A stretch of 64,000 nt of DNA, from positions 54,271,087-54,335,086 of the forward strand of contig CM071570.1 in the NCBI GenBank assembly GCA_036426205.1, in the 5' to 3' direction. Below the pieces are notes generated by a model that saw nothing but the letters and a program-made list of their open reading frames with translations, was not told where the DNA came from and made no database searches. The stretch comes from Ascaphus truei (lineage: Eukaryota > Chordata > Amphibia > Anura > Ascaphidae). This document shows positions 11,056-24,240 of the stretch, one piece after another (positions within the stretch are counted from its first letter, which is position 1; the number at the start of each line of letters is the position of its first letter). A program made the translations under genes and the position numbers.

Positions 11056-11600
11056 TTCTTCCAACTCAATCAGCAGGAGCACACCGGATCAGCTATAAGT
11101 CCTGCTATCACAACAGTGAGTACCATTTATATCGTAGTCCCTGTCCCATACAAGATTTACCTCACGTTGGAGGCTATTGGGGGGACTGTTGTACCACTGT
11201 ATTCATCAGTGTTTTATACACATGGACGGCTCTTCAGCAAGCAGTTTCAATGTATTATGACTGTGGTCACTATTGAGAAGCGCCACTAGGGGGTGTGAGA
11301 CTCCCATTTTTCTGCAAAATGAAAGGGTTAAGCCAGGGTACCTGGTTTATTGGTGGTAGAGGGGGTGGGTGAAGGGGGTAGTTGCCCCAGGGTGGGTGAT
11401 TGGGCCTACCGAGAAGTATGCAGGAGGAGTACATTTATTTGTATAAATCTATTTCCCTGTTGAGGAGATAAAAACGTTTGAAATATTAAGTGTCTGGGAG
11501 CAAAAATGGAGCTTATTGGAGTCTGAAGGTTACCAAGCTAGAGATGACAATATCCTGTTTTTTAAGACATGTTCATGAAGTGAGATACTAACATTATACC
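11056..11600. other. Unassigned spacer
   Basis: No coding block or repeat ends recognised between the inverted Penelope termini and the hAT MITE. Confidence 0.3.
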
Positions 11601-12009
11601 CAGGGTTGCCACCACTCCGGAGACTACGGATTTTGGCCTCGTATTTCCGGGCTACAGGCTTACCTGGTAAACCTCCGGGTTGCGGCAACCCTGTGCGGGC
11701 AGACGGCATGCTCCGGCATCTTCCCCTGCAACTCTACGCAATATGGCCGTGAGGCGTCAAATGGTGCTGTATTGCCATGCCAACGGGAACACAAGGTGAC
11801 GTAACCGCTCACGTGGCGCCCGTTGCCATGACAACGATGTCACGTCCCGTTGTTATGGCAACACGGTGCCGTGTGACGCCGCGCATCCATATTGAGAAGA
11901 GTTGCAGAGGGAAGATGCTGGGAGGACGCCGCTGAAGGTAAGCGGGGCAGTTAAAAAAAAAATAAAAAAAAATCTTCGGGTTGTCCTTCAGTAGAAGGTG
12001 GCAACCCTG
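11601..12009. mobile_element. hAT MITE, 13-bp perfect TIR
   Basis: 409 bp. Terminal inverted repeat CAGGGTTGCCACC is perfect at both ends. Flanking 8-bp duplications are ATTATACC (11593-11600) and AGTATACC (12010-12017), one mismatch. An 8-bp duplication and termini starting CAG identify hAT. The interior is CpG-rich and non-coding and contains GTTGCCATGACAACG-type inverted pieces. It must be mobilised by a hAT transposase supplied in trans. Confidence 0.9.
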
Positions 12010-12374
12010 AGTATACCCCTTCTACATAATTCTGCATATATAGAAATAATGTACAATTGTATTTTCAAACTTTTATTGATGCATTGCATAGTGAAGTATT
12101 TAAGACACAATAATCGTGTTGTAAAGTATTCATAAATACTGTACGATAAACATAATTTTCGTCCAAACACAAACACATACTGTAGATACAGTGCTGTAGT
12201 CATAACTGCTTTACATTCATGTTTTAACATTAACTCTGTGTTCATTCAACTACAAACGAACAAGAGTGAACTTTAAAGTGCTTCATTTAAAAAAAAAATA
12301 TATCGAGGATTGACTGTTTCAGTGCATCTCTTTGCTTCTTTTTAACGATTTTAATCAAGCATTTTAAATGTAAA

Positions 12375-12875
12375 ACTGAAATGGAATCTAGACAAAAAAC
12401 AAAAGAACAAGGCGCACAACGCACATAGTGTATTAAAGTATAAAATGTGACTTTATGGTTAAAAAATAAATAGTTCTGCGTACATCAAGTAGGGAATAAA
12501 CAAGCAGTTGGTATATAGGTTTACCACACCAGGAGATAACACTGTGCGACTTCGCCTGGTGTGGTAAACCTATATACCAACTGCTTGTTTATTCCCTACT
12601 TGATGTACGCAGAACTATTTATTTTTTAACCATAAAGTCACATTTTATACTTTAATACACTATGTGCGTTGTGCGCCTTGTTCTTTTGTTTTTTGTCTAG
12701 TGTCTGGGGTGTCGAGCCACCCCCAAGAAAGGCTGCAGACCCACGATTAGTGCAAGACCCACATCTAAGGTCCACAATATTGTTTGTTTAATCACGGTGC
12801 ACTGTTCACTTGATATTTGTTGTTCACTAGTTATTAGCTGCGCACTATCACCTTTTTTCCACTGAAATGGAATCT
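12375..12875. mobile_element. Recent insertion with a perfect 146-bp palindrome and 15-16-bp target duplication
   Basis: ACTGAAATGGAATCT occurs exactly at 12375-12389 and 12861-12875, the flanking target duplication. Inside, 12388-12533 and 12555-12700 are inverted copies with 146 of 146 bases matching, separated by a 21-base loop. A 160-base single-copy tail follows, ending CTATCACCTTTTTTCC. The long target duplication argues for reverse-transcription-type insertion (LINE or Penelope machinery) rather than a cut-and-paste transposon. The perfect arms argue for a recent event. No ORF is present. Confidence 0.8.
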
Positions 12876-12894
12876 ACCTTTTCTGTTTCTAGAA

Positions 12895-14405
12895 ATTTAA
12901 GTCCAGTTTGCTAACCTAGGTGGCGGCTCTGGTTCCTCATCCTCATTGTCTTCGGTTGCAACCAAATCATGATTTTCGCTAGTAACATTTTCAATTATTT
13001 CAGTCCATCATATGCTCATAGGTAGGACAGCTGTTGTCTCCATCTACCCAAGATTCTATCGTGGCCCCACTTTACCTATCAATGAAAGGTCCCAGTACTC
13101 TTTCTGCATTGGCCATGTCATTTTCTGTGAGGCCTTAATTAATATATCTCTCAAAGAATTGATTGGTGGTGGCGGCTACGCCTTCCTCTGTAAAGCCCTC
13201 AAAGTCATTCTCTGCATCACTGTCACTGGCTACCTGGGAGTTAGCCGGGACCAGACTTGCACCAGTAACGTTTCTCCAACATTTAGAAATGCACATTTTT
13301 GTGATTGCTTCCCATGCTTCACCACCAATGTAAAAAAACTTCTTTCAGGTTTAGCTTCTTTAAAAATGCAGTAATGGAATCCTCATCCATGATTATTCGC
13401 TGTATCAGCGTCTTTCGGAAGCTCATCTTGAACATTGATATAATGCCTTGATCAAGAGGCTGTATTTTTGATGTGTTGTTTTTGGGCAAGTAGCTGACTC
13501 GTATTTTCCATCTCTGCTTATTAGGCTATCGGCAGACGGATGGGCAGGGCAGTTATCTAACAACAGGGCTTTGGTATCCGACCTTTATTGCCTTAAGTGT
13601 TATGTAACTCGGGTACGAACTGCTGATGAAACCAGTTTTTGAAAATGCTGGAAGTCATCCATGCATTTTTACTAAAGTCGTAGGAAAAAGGCATAGAGGC
13701 CATATTCACATGGTGGCAGCACCGTGGTGATTTAAACTTGCCTATACAAAGTGGCGTCAGTTTGTAATTTCCTGTTTGGTTAACACACAAAAGTACGGTC
13801 ACTCTCTTTCAATTGTTTAAAGCCTTGTTTTCGCTGATCATCATTCTTACAAGCCAGAGTGGTATTCGGTAATATTTTGTAACACATTTCAGTCCCATCG
13901 CAGTTATACATGGGTCCTGCGGTATAGCCACAATCTTCAATTATCTTCTGAAGCTGGGCAGGGTACGAGCCTGCAGCTTCATAGTCAGCTGAACGTATCT
14001 CTCCTGATATAGTGGTTTTGGTTATTCCATGTCGGCTTTTAAAGCAATTTTAGCCATCCACTACTAGCCGTGAATGATGTTGACGCATTTCCGTGAAGTT
14101 CGCTGTGAAACTTTTTGGCTTGCGTTTGCTGATGGTGTCCAGACAGCCGTCGGTTCTTTCTTGGACAAACTACTGATACACAGCATTATCCAACTGGCTA
14201 TCTTGAGGTTGCAGCAAACTTTTCCGTTTCAGTCCATTTTCTGTTTCTATAGACTTAGCTGCATTGCAAAGTTTCTCCTCCTTTTTCCATCCACAAACTG
14301 TAGACTCGTTCACTTCCAGGTCTCTAGCCACTTGGGTTTGCTGGACTCAAGATTTGATTCTATCAAGCGCAACAATTTTTTTCTTCCGTTTGAAGTTTCC
14401 GACAT
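12895..14405 (-). pseudogene. Tigger/pogo-type DDE transposase relic
   Basis: Cut-and-paste transposase of the Tc1/mariner superfamily, pogo/Tigger branch. The minus strand starts at 14405 with MSETSNGRKKIV, followed by a helix-turn-helix block QVARDLEVNESTVCGW. The DDE_1 core follows: YNCDGTEMCYKILPN (first Asp, 13905-13860 region), HHVNMASMPFSYDFSKNAWM, LLLDNCPAHPS (second Asp, near 13560-13535), and KNNTSKIQPLDQGIISMF with MSFRKTLIQRIIMDED (third Asp region, 13480-13385). Catalytic blocks are recognisable, but at least six stops and frameshifts break the frame. An acidic tail EDNEDEEPEPPP lies near 12920-12960. Terminal repeats were not securely located. Nearest neighbour on the left is the palindromic insertion. 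Confidence 0.85.
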
Positions 14406-17123
<2,718 letters not shown>

Positions 17124-17279
17124 TAAAATCATTATGCAAAATTAGGAAAACATATTGATATACTGGAAATTTTGATGGGAACTGCCAATACTCGCGAGTG
17201 CTGATGAAATGAAACGTTATAAAGCACAATTCCACACCGCCCCGTAATAGTCCTGAAATAAATACCAGTTTACTTTAAA

Positions 17280-17629
17280 TGTAAATACAAATGTGCATAC
17301 TTTTTCCAACTTTGAAAATATATATGTATATGTAGCAACTGTAAATATTACTGTAAGTTCATTTACATGTCTTAGACAGGTCTGCAACCCTGTCTTTCAC
17401 CATTATCACACAGAACTTCCACTGCAGCAAGGGATTCTGGGAAATGACATGCAAATGAGCACACAGTGCCACCTTTTGTCTCAAACTCATATTACACGAG
17501 CAATCCTTAAGCCAATGCATGCTGCTTTAAACACAGCTTTTAAACAGAGGCTGGGATGAGATGCAAAGCCAGTAAACCCACTCGCATACATGTTTCAACC
17601 TTGATGGGTATCATCAGTGTATGTATGTA
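17280..17629 (-). repeat. Dispersed hammerhead-bearing repeat (copy 1), cut by Tc1
   Basis: Shares the block series GTAAATAC, CATGTCTTAGACAGGTCTGC, CACCATTATCAC, CACTGCAGCAAGGGATTCTGG and GACATGCAAATGAGC with copies at 30.8, 38.0, 62.3, 62.7 and 63.0 kb. Its 3' side on the plus strand (17590-17620) is the ribozyme region, read on the minus strand. The Tc1 element begins at 17630, inside or just after the repeat, so the second inverted arm seen in other copies is missing. Confidence 0.75.
17584..17620 (-). ncRNA. Hammerhead ribozyme motif, core intact, stem I disrupted
   Basis: Minus strand: CUGAUGA (17617-17611), a stem II of ACC-type pairs closed with a U next to GAAA, GAAA (17596-17593), palindromic stem III ACAUGU, and A17 as cleavage base. 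The catalytic positions are all present. Stem I pairs for only two bases because the upstream strand is degenerate next to the Tc1 insertion. Activity is doubtful. Confidence 0.55.
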
Positions 17630-19173
17630 CAGTTATGTGAAAAAGAAAGTACACCCTCTTTGTTATTATGTCCTGATATGTAAAACCATAGAATTCAATC
17701 ATCTGTTCCTTAGCAGGTCTTAAAATGAGGTAAATACAACATCAGATGAACAACAACACATGACATATTACACCGTATCATGATTTATTTAACAAAAATA
17801 AAGCCAAAATAGAGAAGCTGTGTGTGAAAAACTAAGTACACCCTTACTGCTTCCATAGGAAATAAGATGCTAAGTAGCAGACAGGTGCTGCTAATCAAAT
17901 GCCCTTGATTAATTGATCATCAGCAAGTGTGACCTCCTCTATAAAAGCCGAAGTTTTAGCAGTTTGCTGGTCTGGAGCATTCAGGTATGTGTCAACACAA
18001 TGCAAAGGAGGAAAAACATCAGCAATGATCTTAGAGAAGCAATTGTTGCTGCCCATTAATCTGGGAAGGGTTATAAGGCCATTTCCAAACAATTAAAAGC
18101 CCACCATTCTACAGTGAGAAAGATTAATCAAAAGTGGAAAACATTCAAGATAGTTGCCAATCTTCCCAGGAGTGGACGTCCCAGCAAATTCACCCCAAGG
18201 TCAGACCGTGCAATGCTCAGAGAAATTGCAAAATACCCAAGAGTTACTATACATCTCGGACTCTACAGGCCTCAGTTAGCATGTTAAATGTTAAAGTTCA
18301 TGACAGTACAATTAGAAAAAAGACTGAACAAGTATGGTTTGTTTGGAAGGGTCGCCAGGAGAAAGCCTCTTCTCTCTAGAAAGAACATGGCAGCACGGCT
18401 TAGGTTTGCAAAGTTGCATCTGAAGAAACCACAAGACTTCTGGAACAATGTCCTTTGGACAGACGAGACCAAAGTGGAGATGTTTGGCCATAATGCACAG
18501 CGCCACGTTTGGCGAAAACCAAACACAGCATATCAGCACAAACACCTCATACCAGCTGTCAAGCACGGTGGTGGAAGGGTGATGATTTGGGCTTGTTTTT
18601 GCAGCCACGGGACCTGGGAACCTTGCAGTCATTGAGTCGACCATGAACTCCTCTGTATACCAAAGTATTCTAGAGTCAAATGTGAGACCATCTGTCCGAC
18701 AGCTAAAGCTTGGACAAAATTGGGTCATGCAACAGGACAATGATCCCAAGCACACCAGCAAATCTACAACAGAATGGCTGAAAAAGAAAACAATCAAGGT
18801 GTTGCAATGGCCCAGTTCATGTCCAGACCTCAACCCGATTGAAATGCTGTGGCTGGACCTTAAGAGAGCTGTGCATAAACAAATGCCCACAAACCTCAAT
18901 GAACTGTAGCAACGTTGTAAAGAAGAGTGGGCCAAAATTCCTCCACAACGATGCGAGAGACTGATAAAGTCATACAGAAAACAATTACTTCAAGTTATTG
19001 CTGCTAAAGGTGGTTCTACAAGCTATTGAATCATAAGGTATACTTAGTTTTTCACACATGGCTTCTCCATTTTGGCTTTATTTTTGTTAAATAAATCATG
19101 ACCCGATGTAATATGTCATGTGGTGTTGTTCATCTGAGGTTGTATTTACCTAATTTTAAGACCTGCTAAGGAA
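17630..19173 (+). mobile_element. Tc1-type transposon, right end truncated
   Basis: The left terminus CAGTTATGTGAAAAAGAAAG follows a TA at 17628-17629, the canonical Tc1/mariner target. The terminal inverted repeat is long (about 200 bp): 17706-17845 is matched in reverse at about 19040-19173. The outermost 76 bases of the right copy are absent, so the copy ends at 19173 without its own tip. Flanking DNA on the left is the hammerhead repeat. Confidence 0.9.
18000..19029 (+). pseudogene. Tc1 transposase (DDE), inactivated
   Basis: Transposase that cuts and pastes Tc1 elements. The start at 18000 gives MQRRKNISNDLREAIVAAH, followed by paired-type HTH regions (GYKAISKQLKAHHSTVRKI, LPRSGRPSKF). 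Catalytic blocks are DETKVEMFG (first Asp, near 18459-18485), QQDNDPKHTSKS (second Asp, near 18730) and CPDLNPIEMLW (Glu, near 18822-18855). The C-terminus is KGGSTSY and stop at 19029. Length and motifs match the roughly 340-residue Frog Prince-like family. Damage: TAA at codon 20, frameshifts near 18290 and 18612, and a TAG at about 18907. The antisense frame at 18312-18935 is a shadow. Confidence 0.92.
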
Positions 19174-19542
19174 TATATTTCTCGACAATTGCGCTCGCCA
19201 CGGGCGTGTGCATTTTGGCCACAGGAGAGCCGTCATGGCCACCTAATCAACATGGGCTTCTTTAAGCTTATTTCCCTGCAATTTGAAGCTGCTGCGTGCC
19301 TAAAGTTCGAAAACCCAACCCCCTGATTGTCCATGCCTCCTACCCCCTCCTCTCCTATCCGTGATTCTGATGCAACGCATGCAGGAGCTGAAGGCGCGCC
19401 TGCGGCGCCTTCTCCCTCACAACATCCGTGCTTTCACCGCTTTTTTTCGCTGCACATTTATTTTAATTAACTAATAAATTAGGTTCATATGATTTAATAT
19501 AAAACTTATCTTGAGTGCAATTTCGCAATTCATGCTCTCTTA
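19174..19542. other. Unassigned spacer
   Basis: No motif recognised. Ends at the TTA target of the next Harbinger element. Confidence 0.3.
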
Positions 19543-20288
19543 GGCTGCAGTCCCAGTGCGTTCTACAACTCACGTGCATAAGCACCGCCCCCCAATCAGA
19601 CCGGGCCCAGTACCTGCCTCGGCGTGCATTTGGCAGCCGCAGTCTATGACGAGTTTTCTGAAATACAATTTTTTTTGTATTTGGAACTAATGACGGAGGC
19701 GTGGCCACGCCCTCGCCGGCCGTTCAGTCAATGAGGGCAAACTAGCCGCGTGAGGTTATGGCCACACCCCGCCACACGCCCTCCCATTGCTATCTCTCCC
19801 TCTCTCCCAAGATCGCGGTGAAGCGCTGTGCACACGCCGCCCCCCCCTGCCTGGCGCGCGCGTGCTACAGTGATGACTGAGACCCCAGCCATAGGCTGCC
19901 GCTGAGCGCAGTGACGTCACCAGCTCTCCAAGCAGGAGCGCTCTGCTGTTCTGCAACGTGTCCCCTTCACCTCTTTCCTCCCCCCCCCCCCCCTTCTACC
20001 TCTCTTCCCTCCCCCCTTCTACCTCTCTCCGCTAAATTCAATGTTGTGTTTGATCCACGGAGCTGAAAGTGCCAGCACATTAAAACATGCCCTCTCTCTC
20101 CCCATTGGACAGAGCAGGGTCATGTGACCCTGCTCTGCACTCAGAAATCAAACTGAGGTGTCTCCCCAAGCACCAAGCTTAGGAGAGCATATGTGCGCAC
20201 ATGCCGCGTGAGCGGGGACGTCAGAATTTCTATTGCAAGAGGTAACCTCGGCAAGCACTGCGCGGTCAGCGCTAGCATGGCCGCAGCC
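19543..20288. mobile_element. PIF/Harbinger-type non-autonomous element, TTA target
   Basis: 746 bp flanked by TTA at 19540-19542 and 20289-20291. Termini are GGCTGCAGTCCC on the left and, inverted, GGCTGCGGCCAT on the right. CpG-rich with C-rich tracts (19980-20025). Termini related to the 9792 element (GGCT-C start) suggest mobilisation by the same type of Harbinger transposase. No coding capacity for it is visible here. Confidence 0.7.
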
Positions 20289-20599
20289 TTATGCATCTTT
20301 TGTAATTTTGTGCTTTAGTAGCGAATATAGCAGCAGTGACAATAAACTTACAAATAACTGAAGAAAAGTCTCTTGAACACGCCTTTCCCAATGGGATAGC
20401 ATATTTCCTGTTTAATATAATTTGTCAGTGAATTCTTACCTGGAGCAGTAAGTTCCAGTCAAGCTTGAAGGGCAGGGGCATCAGTTTGGTCTTATGCATT
20501 TTGCCTCCATTTAAGCAGGGGATTTGACACACTCCTATGCGTGCGTGTGTTTGTGTGTATATAAAGGGGAGAGTGTGTGCGCGGGGGAGAGAGACCGAG

Positions 20600-20681
20600 G
20601 GGGCGAGGGTTCGGGTACCCCAGAATTTCAAAATCGAATTCTGGGGTTCCCCCAACCAAGAAAAAGTTGGAAACCACTGGC
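20600..20681. mobile_element. hAT MITE end fragment
   Basis: The block GGGGTTCCCCCAACC...GTTGGAAACCACTG matches the right side of the hAT MITEs at 38884-39088 and 53547-53761 (GGTTCC-TTAACCAAAAA...GGGAACCAC). The left side is reduced to GGGTACCCCAGAATTTC, so this is an internally deleted copy. Confidence 0.6.
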
Positions 20682-21229
20682 CAATGCATTAAACAGCAGC
20701 TGCTGCTCTACACAAAGGTCAGCAGTTCCCTACACAGCATAGGATGCTGAACACAGGCAGGGCACCCTCTCCCACCACCGCCATCCCACCGCCTCCCCCC
20801 CCCCTCAATAAACCCCAAACCAAATCAAAGCAGTGATCACCATCAACCCACAATAACACGTAAATAATAATATATGTTATATGTATAGAAGTATGAAGTC
20901 CAAATCCAGCAGACTTTATTCCAACAGTAAGGATATGTGCAGGGATGGACACATGAGTTGCTGATATTAAATTGCCACTCTGTCTAGGATGGGGGTGGGG
21001 GGGCTAAATATTCTACAATGACCAAAAATGTTCTTATGTGTCTGGCTGACTTAGGCATGTCCAGATAAACTTTGCTTGTGAGGACCAAGCTTTGCTGTCG
21101 CCAGCTACTGACCTACATTTTGGTGTGTGAAATGCATTGAAGCATAACATTTATGGTACTCTGCTAGCATTGCAGTCATTAGCCTAGATGCTGTGAATGA
21201 GATGCATATTTCTGCATGCCCTAGAGCAG
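20682..21229. other. Unassigned spacer
   Basis: Includes C-rich tract 20785-20805 and short TG/TA-rich segments. No coding or repeat assignment. Confidence 0.3.
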
Positions 21230-21470
21230 GGGTGCGCAAACTAAGGGCGGGATGTTTCTCTGGCGGGGCGCGGGTAGTTGCAGAGGCCCTGCGCTCTTCC
21301 CCAAGACATTTAAATTACATGCCGGGGATTCGCGTGAGGCCTCTGCAACTCTCAACTTACTGTGATTCAGACGGCTGTCCCAACTTACCGTGATTCAGAT
21401 GGCAGTGTGATGTGTCGCCATGGCAACACAGCACGGTCACATTAGGGTTTAATGCTGGTCAAATGCGCAT
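21230..21470. mobile_element. hAT MITE, CAGGGGTGCGCAAAC family, incomplete
   Basis: Starts CAGGGGTGCGCAAACTAAGG, matching the terminus of the complete copy at 41651-41890. Shares GTTGCAGAGGCC...CCCCGGCATTTAAAT-type internal blocks with it in inverted orientation and with 50520-50645. The second terminus and the 8-bp duplication are not found. Confidence 0.65.
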
Positions 21471-21774
21471 GTTGGGCTTATGACACACTGCACCTGCATG
21501 GACATCACCATGTATGAGTTCCCTGCACTATCTACGAGCACCATTCATTGCGCACATATGATTAAATCGGTTGGAACTGACTGTCCCCCTTGTACCACGG
21601 GCTGGCTAACTTCTGCTTTAACTCCTTACGTAAACATGGATGCGCATTCGTGATGGTTCTCTAAGGTTGACCACTTTGAGCCACCATAGCTGGGTGGGCG
21701 TATCATGTTTTGGCACCATTTTTGATTGACTGACTGATTGTTTCACTCACTTTGTATACCCAGTGTGCTGTACA

Positions 21775-21880
21775 CCGAGTTAGGAGCTAGATAAAGGACC
21801 GGTAGGTCGAAACATCGCTCCCCCATTCTTGTACTGACCGCTTATGCTTGCCTGATGCATTAAACCTGATTTATATCTAC
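21775..21880 (+). repeat. Penelope-type terminus with decayed hammerhead
   Basis: Plus strand: a CUAGAUAAAGGACC segment in place of the CUGANGA core and stem II, loop GGUA, then GGUCGAAACAUC followed by GCUC. Stem II GACC/GGUC and GAAA (21809-21812) are preserved, but the core has an insertion and a G to A change. ACAUC looks like a CpG-decayed ACGUC. Non-functional by inspection. Confidence 0.5.
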
Positions 21881-22500
21881 CAGTGATTGCTACAGAATTC
21901 TTTGATTTTGTTATATATACTGTACACACTCCCTATATCGCACACACACACACGCCTAAACAAAAATGACCCGATAATGTGGCTGGTTCCGAGGTGATTG
22001 CAGAACACCTGGTAAAAAGCAAATACACATTTGTCTCAAAATACATTCCAGATGATTAGGAAATGCATTTCTAACATGCTACAGGCTTCAACAACAAAAA
22101 AGTCAGTAAATGAACCCTATAAACAATGCACCAGCCATCTGTATAGTACCTTTCCCCCTCCCACCTAAAAAAGGTTTGCACTCTTTAGTGTTGTTGTGTT
22201 AACTTCACTTATGTTACAACAATATAATAAATATAACTAAAATAAAGCATATGAGTTTCATTTATGGTAAAAAGTTGTATATAGTGATCTAATTTCTCTG
22301 CCCATGCAATTCTTCCCCATCCCAATTTCCCATGGCAAAATGTATCCCGGGTGCCATTAGGCGATGCTGGGAAAGGTTTGTTCAACACTCTGCAACTCCC
22401 TACTCTTAGTCACATATGGTAGGATATGTGTTAAATTCAGTCGCTCATTCTGTGAAATGTTCTATAGTTATCAATTTTGTATTTTTTTTTTTAATACATA

Positions 22501-22600
22501 GGGGCAGATTCACTAAGCCGTGATTCAGGATATCACACAACGCTTCATCATTAACTGCCAACATTAAATACCCTGTGTCGCCACTTAGTGAATCTGCACC
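22501..22600. mobile_element. 100-bp MITE with 17-bp inverted ends
   Basis: Left end GGGGCAGATTCACTAAG, right end CTTAGTGAATCTGCACC: 17-bp inverted repeats with one mismatch. Flanks are ATACATA on the left and GTATATT on the right, so the target duplication is unclear (possibly a short TA-containing one). A terminus of this sort is common among small amphibian DNA transposons. Confidence 0.7.
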
Positions 22601-24240
22601 GTATATTGAATCATGGAGCCTACTGGAGCAGGTCGGCAGCTTTATCAAAGGGAATGTCTCACCCAGTTTGTTACAAGTATTTTCAACAGCATACAATTTA
22701 GTTTCCTGAGCCACAGATTTACAGGGCAGCAAACAGGTACTTTGAAGGTCAGCAATAAGTCCCCTTCCATAAGGTTTCGCTGCTGGCCTTGTCCTACTAA
22801 TGCAAGAGACCCGTCACTTCAGCGTGTTTCCCTTGCAGACCTGCGTTATGGCGGCTTGTATTAGATGTATAATATCGCTTTGCAACATAGGACCTGTTCA
22901 CAAGTTAATAAATTCTTGGAACTAAAACCGTAATTTGGCAAATGAATAAACCTGCTTTGTTATAGTTTGCTGAAAGTTATGAGGTCATTTGGTTTGTTTA
23001 TAGAGTAAATTATATGCAAACCGTCTTATCCTAAACAGATTAGATGAAGAATCTAAAATATCCCCAATCTGAGGTTCCGATTATGCAATAAATATTTTGT
23101 TACATGTATAAAATAAGTACAAAAACAAAACTATTTCAGTGCTTCTCTACTGAACTTTTTCAAAATGTCCTTTCCCTTGGATTGGATTGGAAATTAAATG
23201 TATTGGTTTTGCACTGATCCTTAATTGTCTCAAGATGCTTGGGGAAACTGCTTGTGATTGGTATAGTTTGTGACCGCACCATTACACTTCATATATGACC
23301 TACATCCCCTCTCCCCCACCCATTCTGGAGCAATGCTCTAAAACAGGTGCCAATTCCTTCATTTTGACTCTGTGTTACTGCAGCAAGATTAACTTCACTT
23401 GCACCAGTGAGCATTTTGGGAAGGGGTTTTAGGAGAAATGAAGGGCGGAGATAGTCCGTGCAATACAGTGATAAGAAAGATCATCAATTTCCCTTTAACT
23501 GCTATGTCTTATTTTGACCTTCATTACATAAAACAAAGGAAAAAACCCATTCTGTTAAAAAAAAATTATATTTGTCTTTGTCTAGTTTTTTAACCCTCTT
23601 AAACTGTAGCAGTATATCTTCCTCATGTAGAGCAGAGGGGCTTTAGTTAAGACCCATCACTGTAATTATTGCTACAAGATTTTAAGAATAAATCACACCT
23701 ATCCATGTAATGGGACAAATAAACCCATCCAGCAGAACGTGTACACACCAATTGTAAATGTATATATCATGCTAATAACCCATACATAAGGTTGTTTTTG
23801 TCTGTATGTATATTTTCATAGTGTTTAGTATGGTGATTCATTTTGAACAAAAATTATTGTACGGGTATTTGTGCATTTGATTCCAGTCCCACATAATCCC
23901 TTTTAAAATAACTAATTTTTAGCACATGTGCGTGTTTCCTAATGTTAGCAAGGAAAAGGGCAGAATTTCAGAGCAAATGAAAAGTTTGTAATTACATTTC
24001 TATGTGATCTCTTAAGGTTAAGCCACTTACCTTTTACAAAACTATTTCCAGCACAATTCCACAAATATAAGGCTGTGCTCGTCTGTTCTCCTCTGGTTGG
24101 CTTCTTCCTCCCACTGCTCCTCCAATCTCCGGTGATCAGCCGGGCAATTACCATCCAAAAAACATATAAAGTAGGAGCGCAGAGAGGACAAGATGTTAGC
24201 AAACAATCCACTTTTAATAGCACACATTACATACATTAGA
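22601..24240. other. AT-rich intronic sequence, nothing recognised
   Basis: Low-GC sequence without coding blocks, inverted termini or tandem repeats. Probably old ISM1 intron. Confidence 0.4.

Noticed and set aside
12290..12320. CGAGGATTGACTG near the Tigger relic as a possible Tigger terminal repeat
   Set aside because: It is in the orientation of a right-hand end, while the transposase relic lies to its right, and no matching partner was found.
18312..18935. 207-codon open frame on the minus strand
   Set aside because: It is the antisense shadow of the Tc1 transposase; all recognisable domains read on the plus strand.
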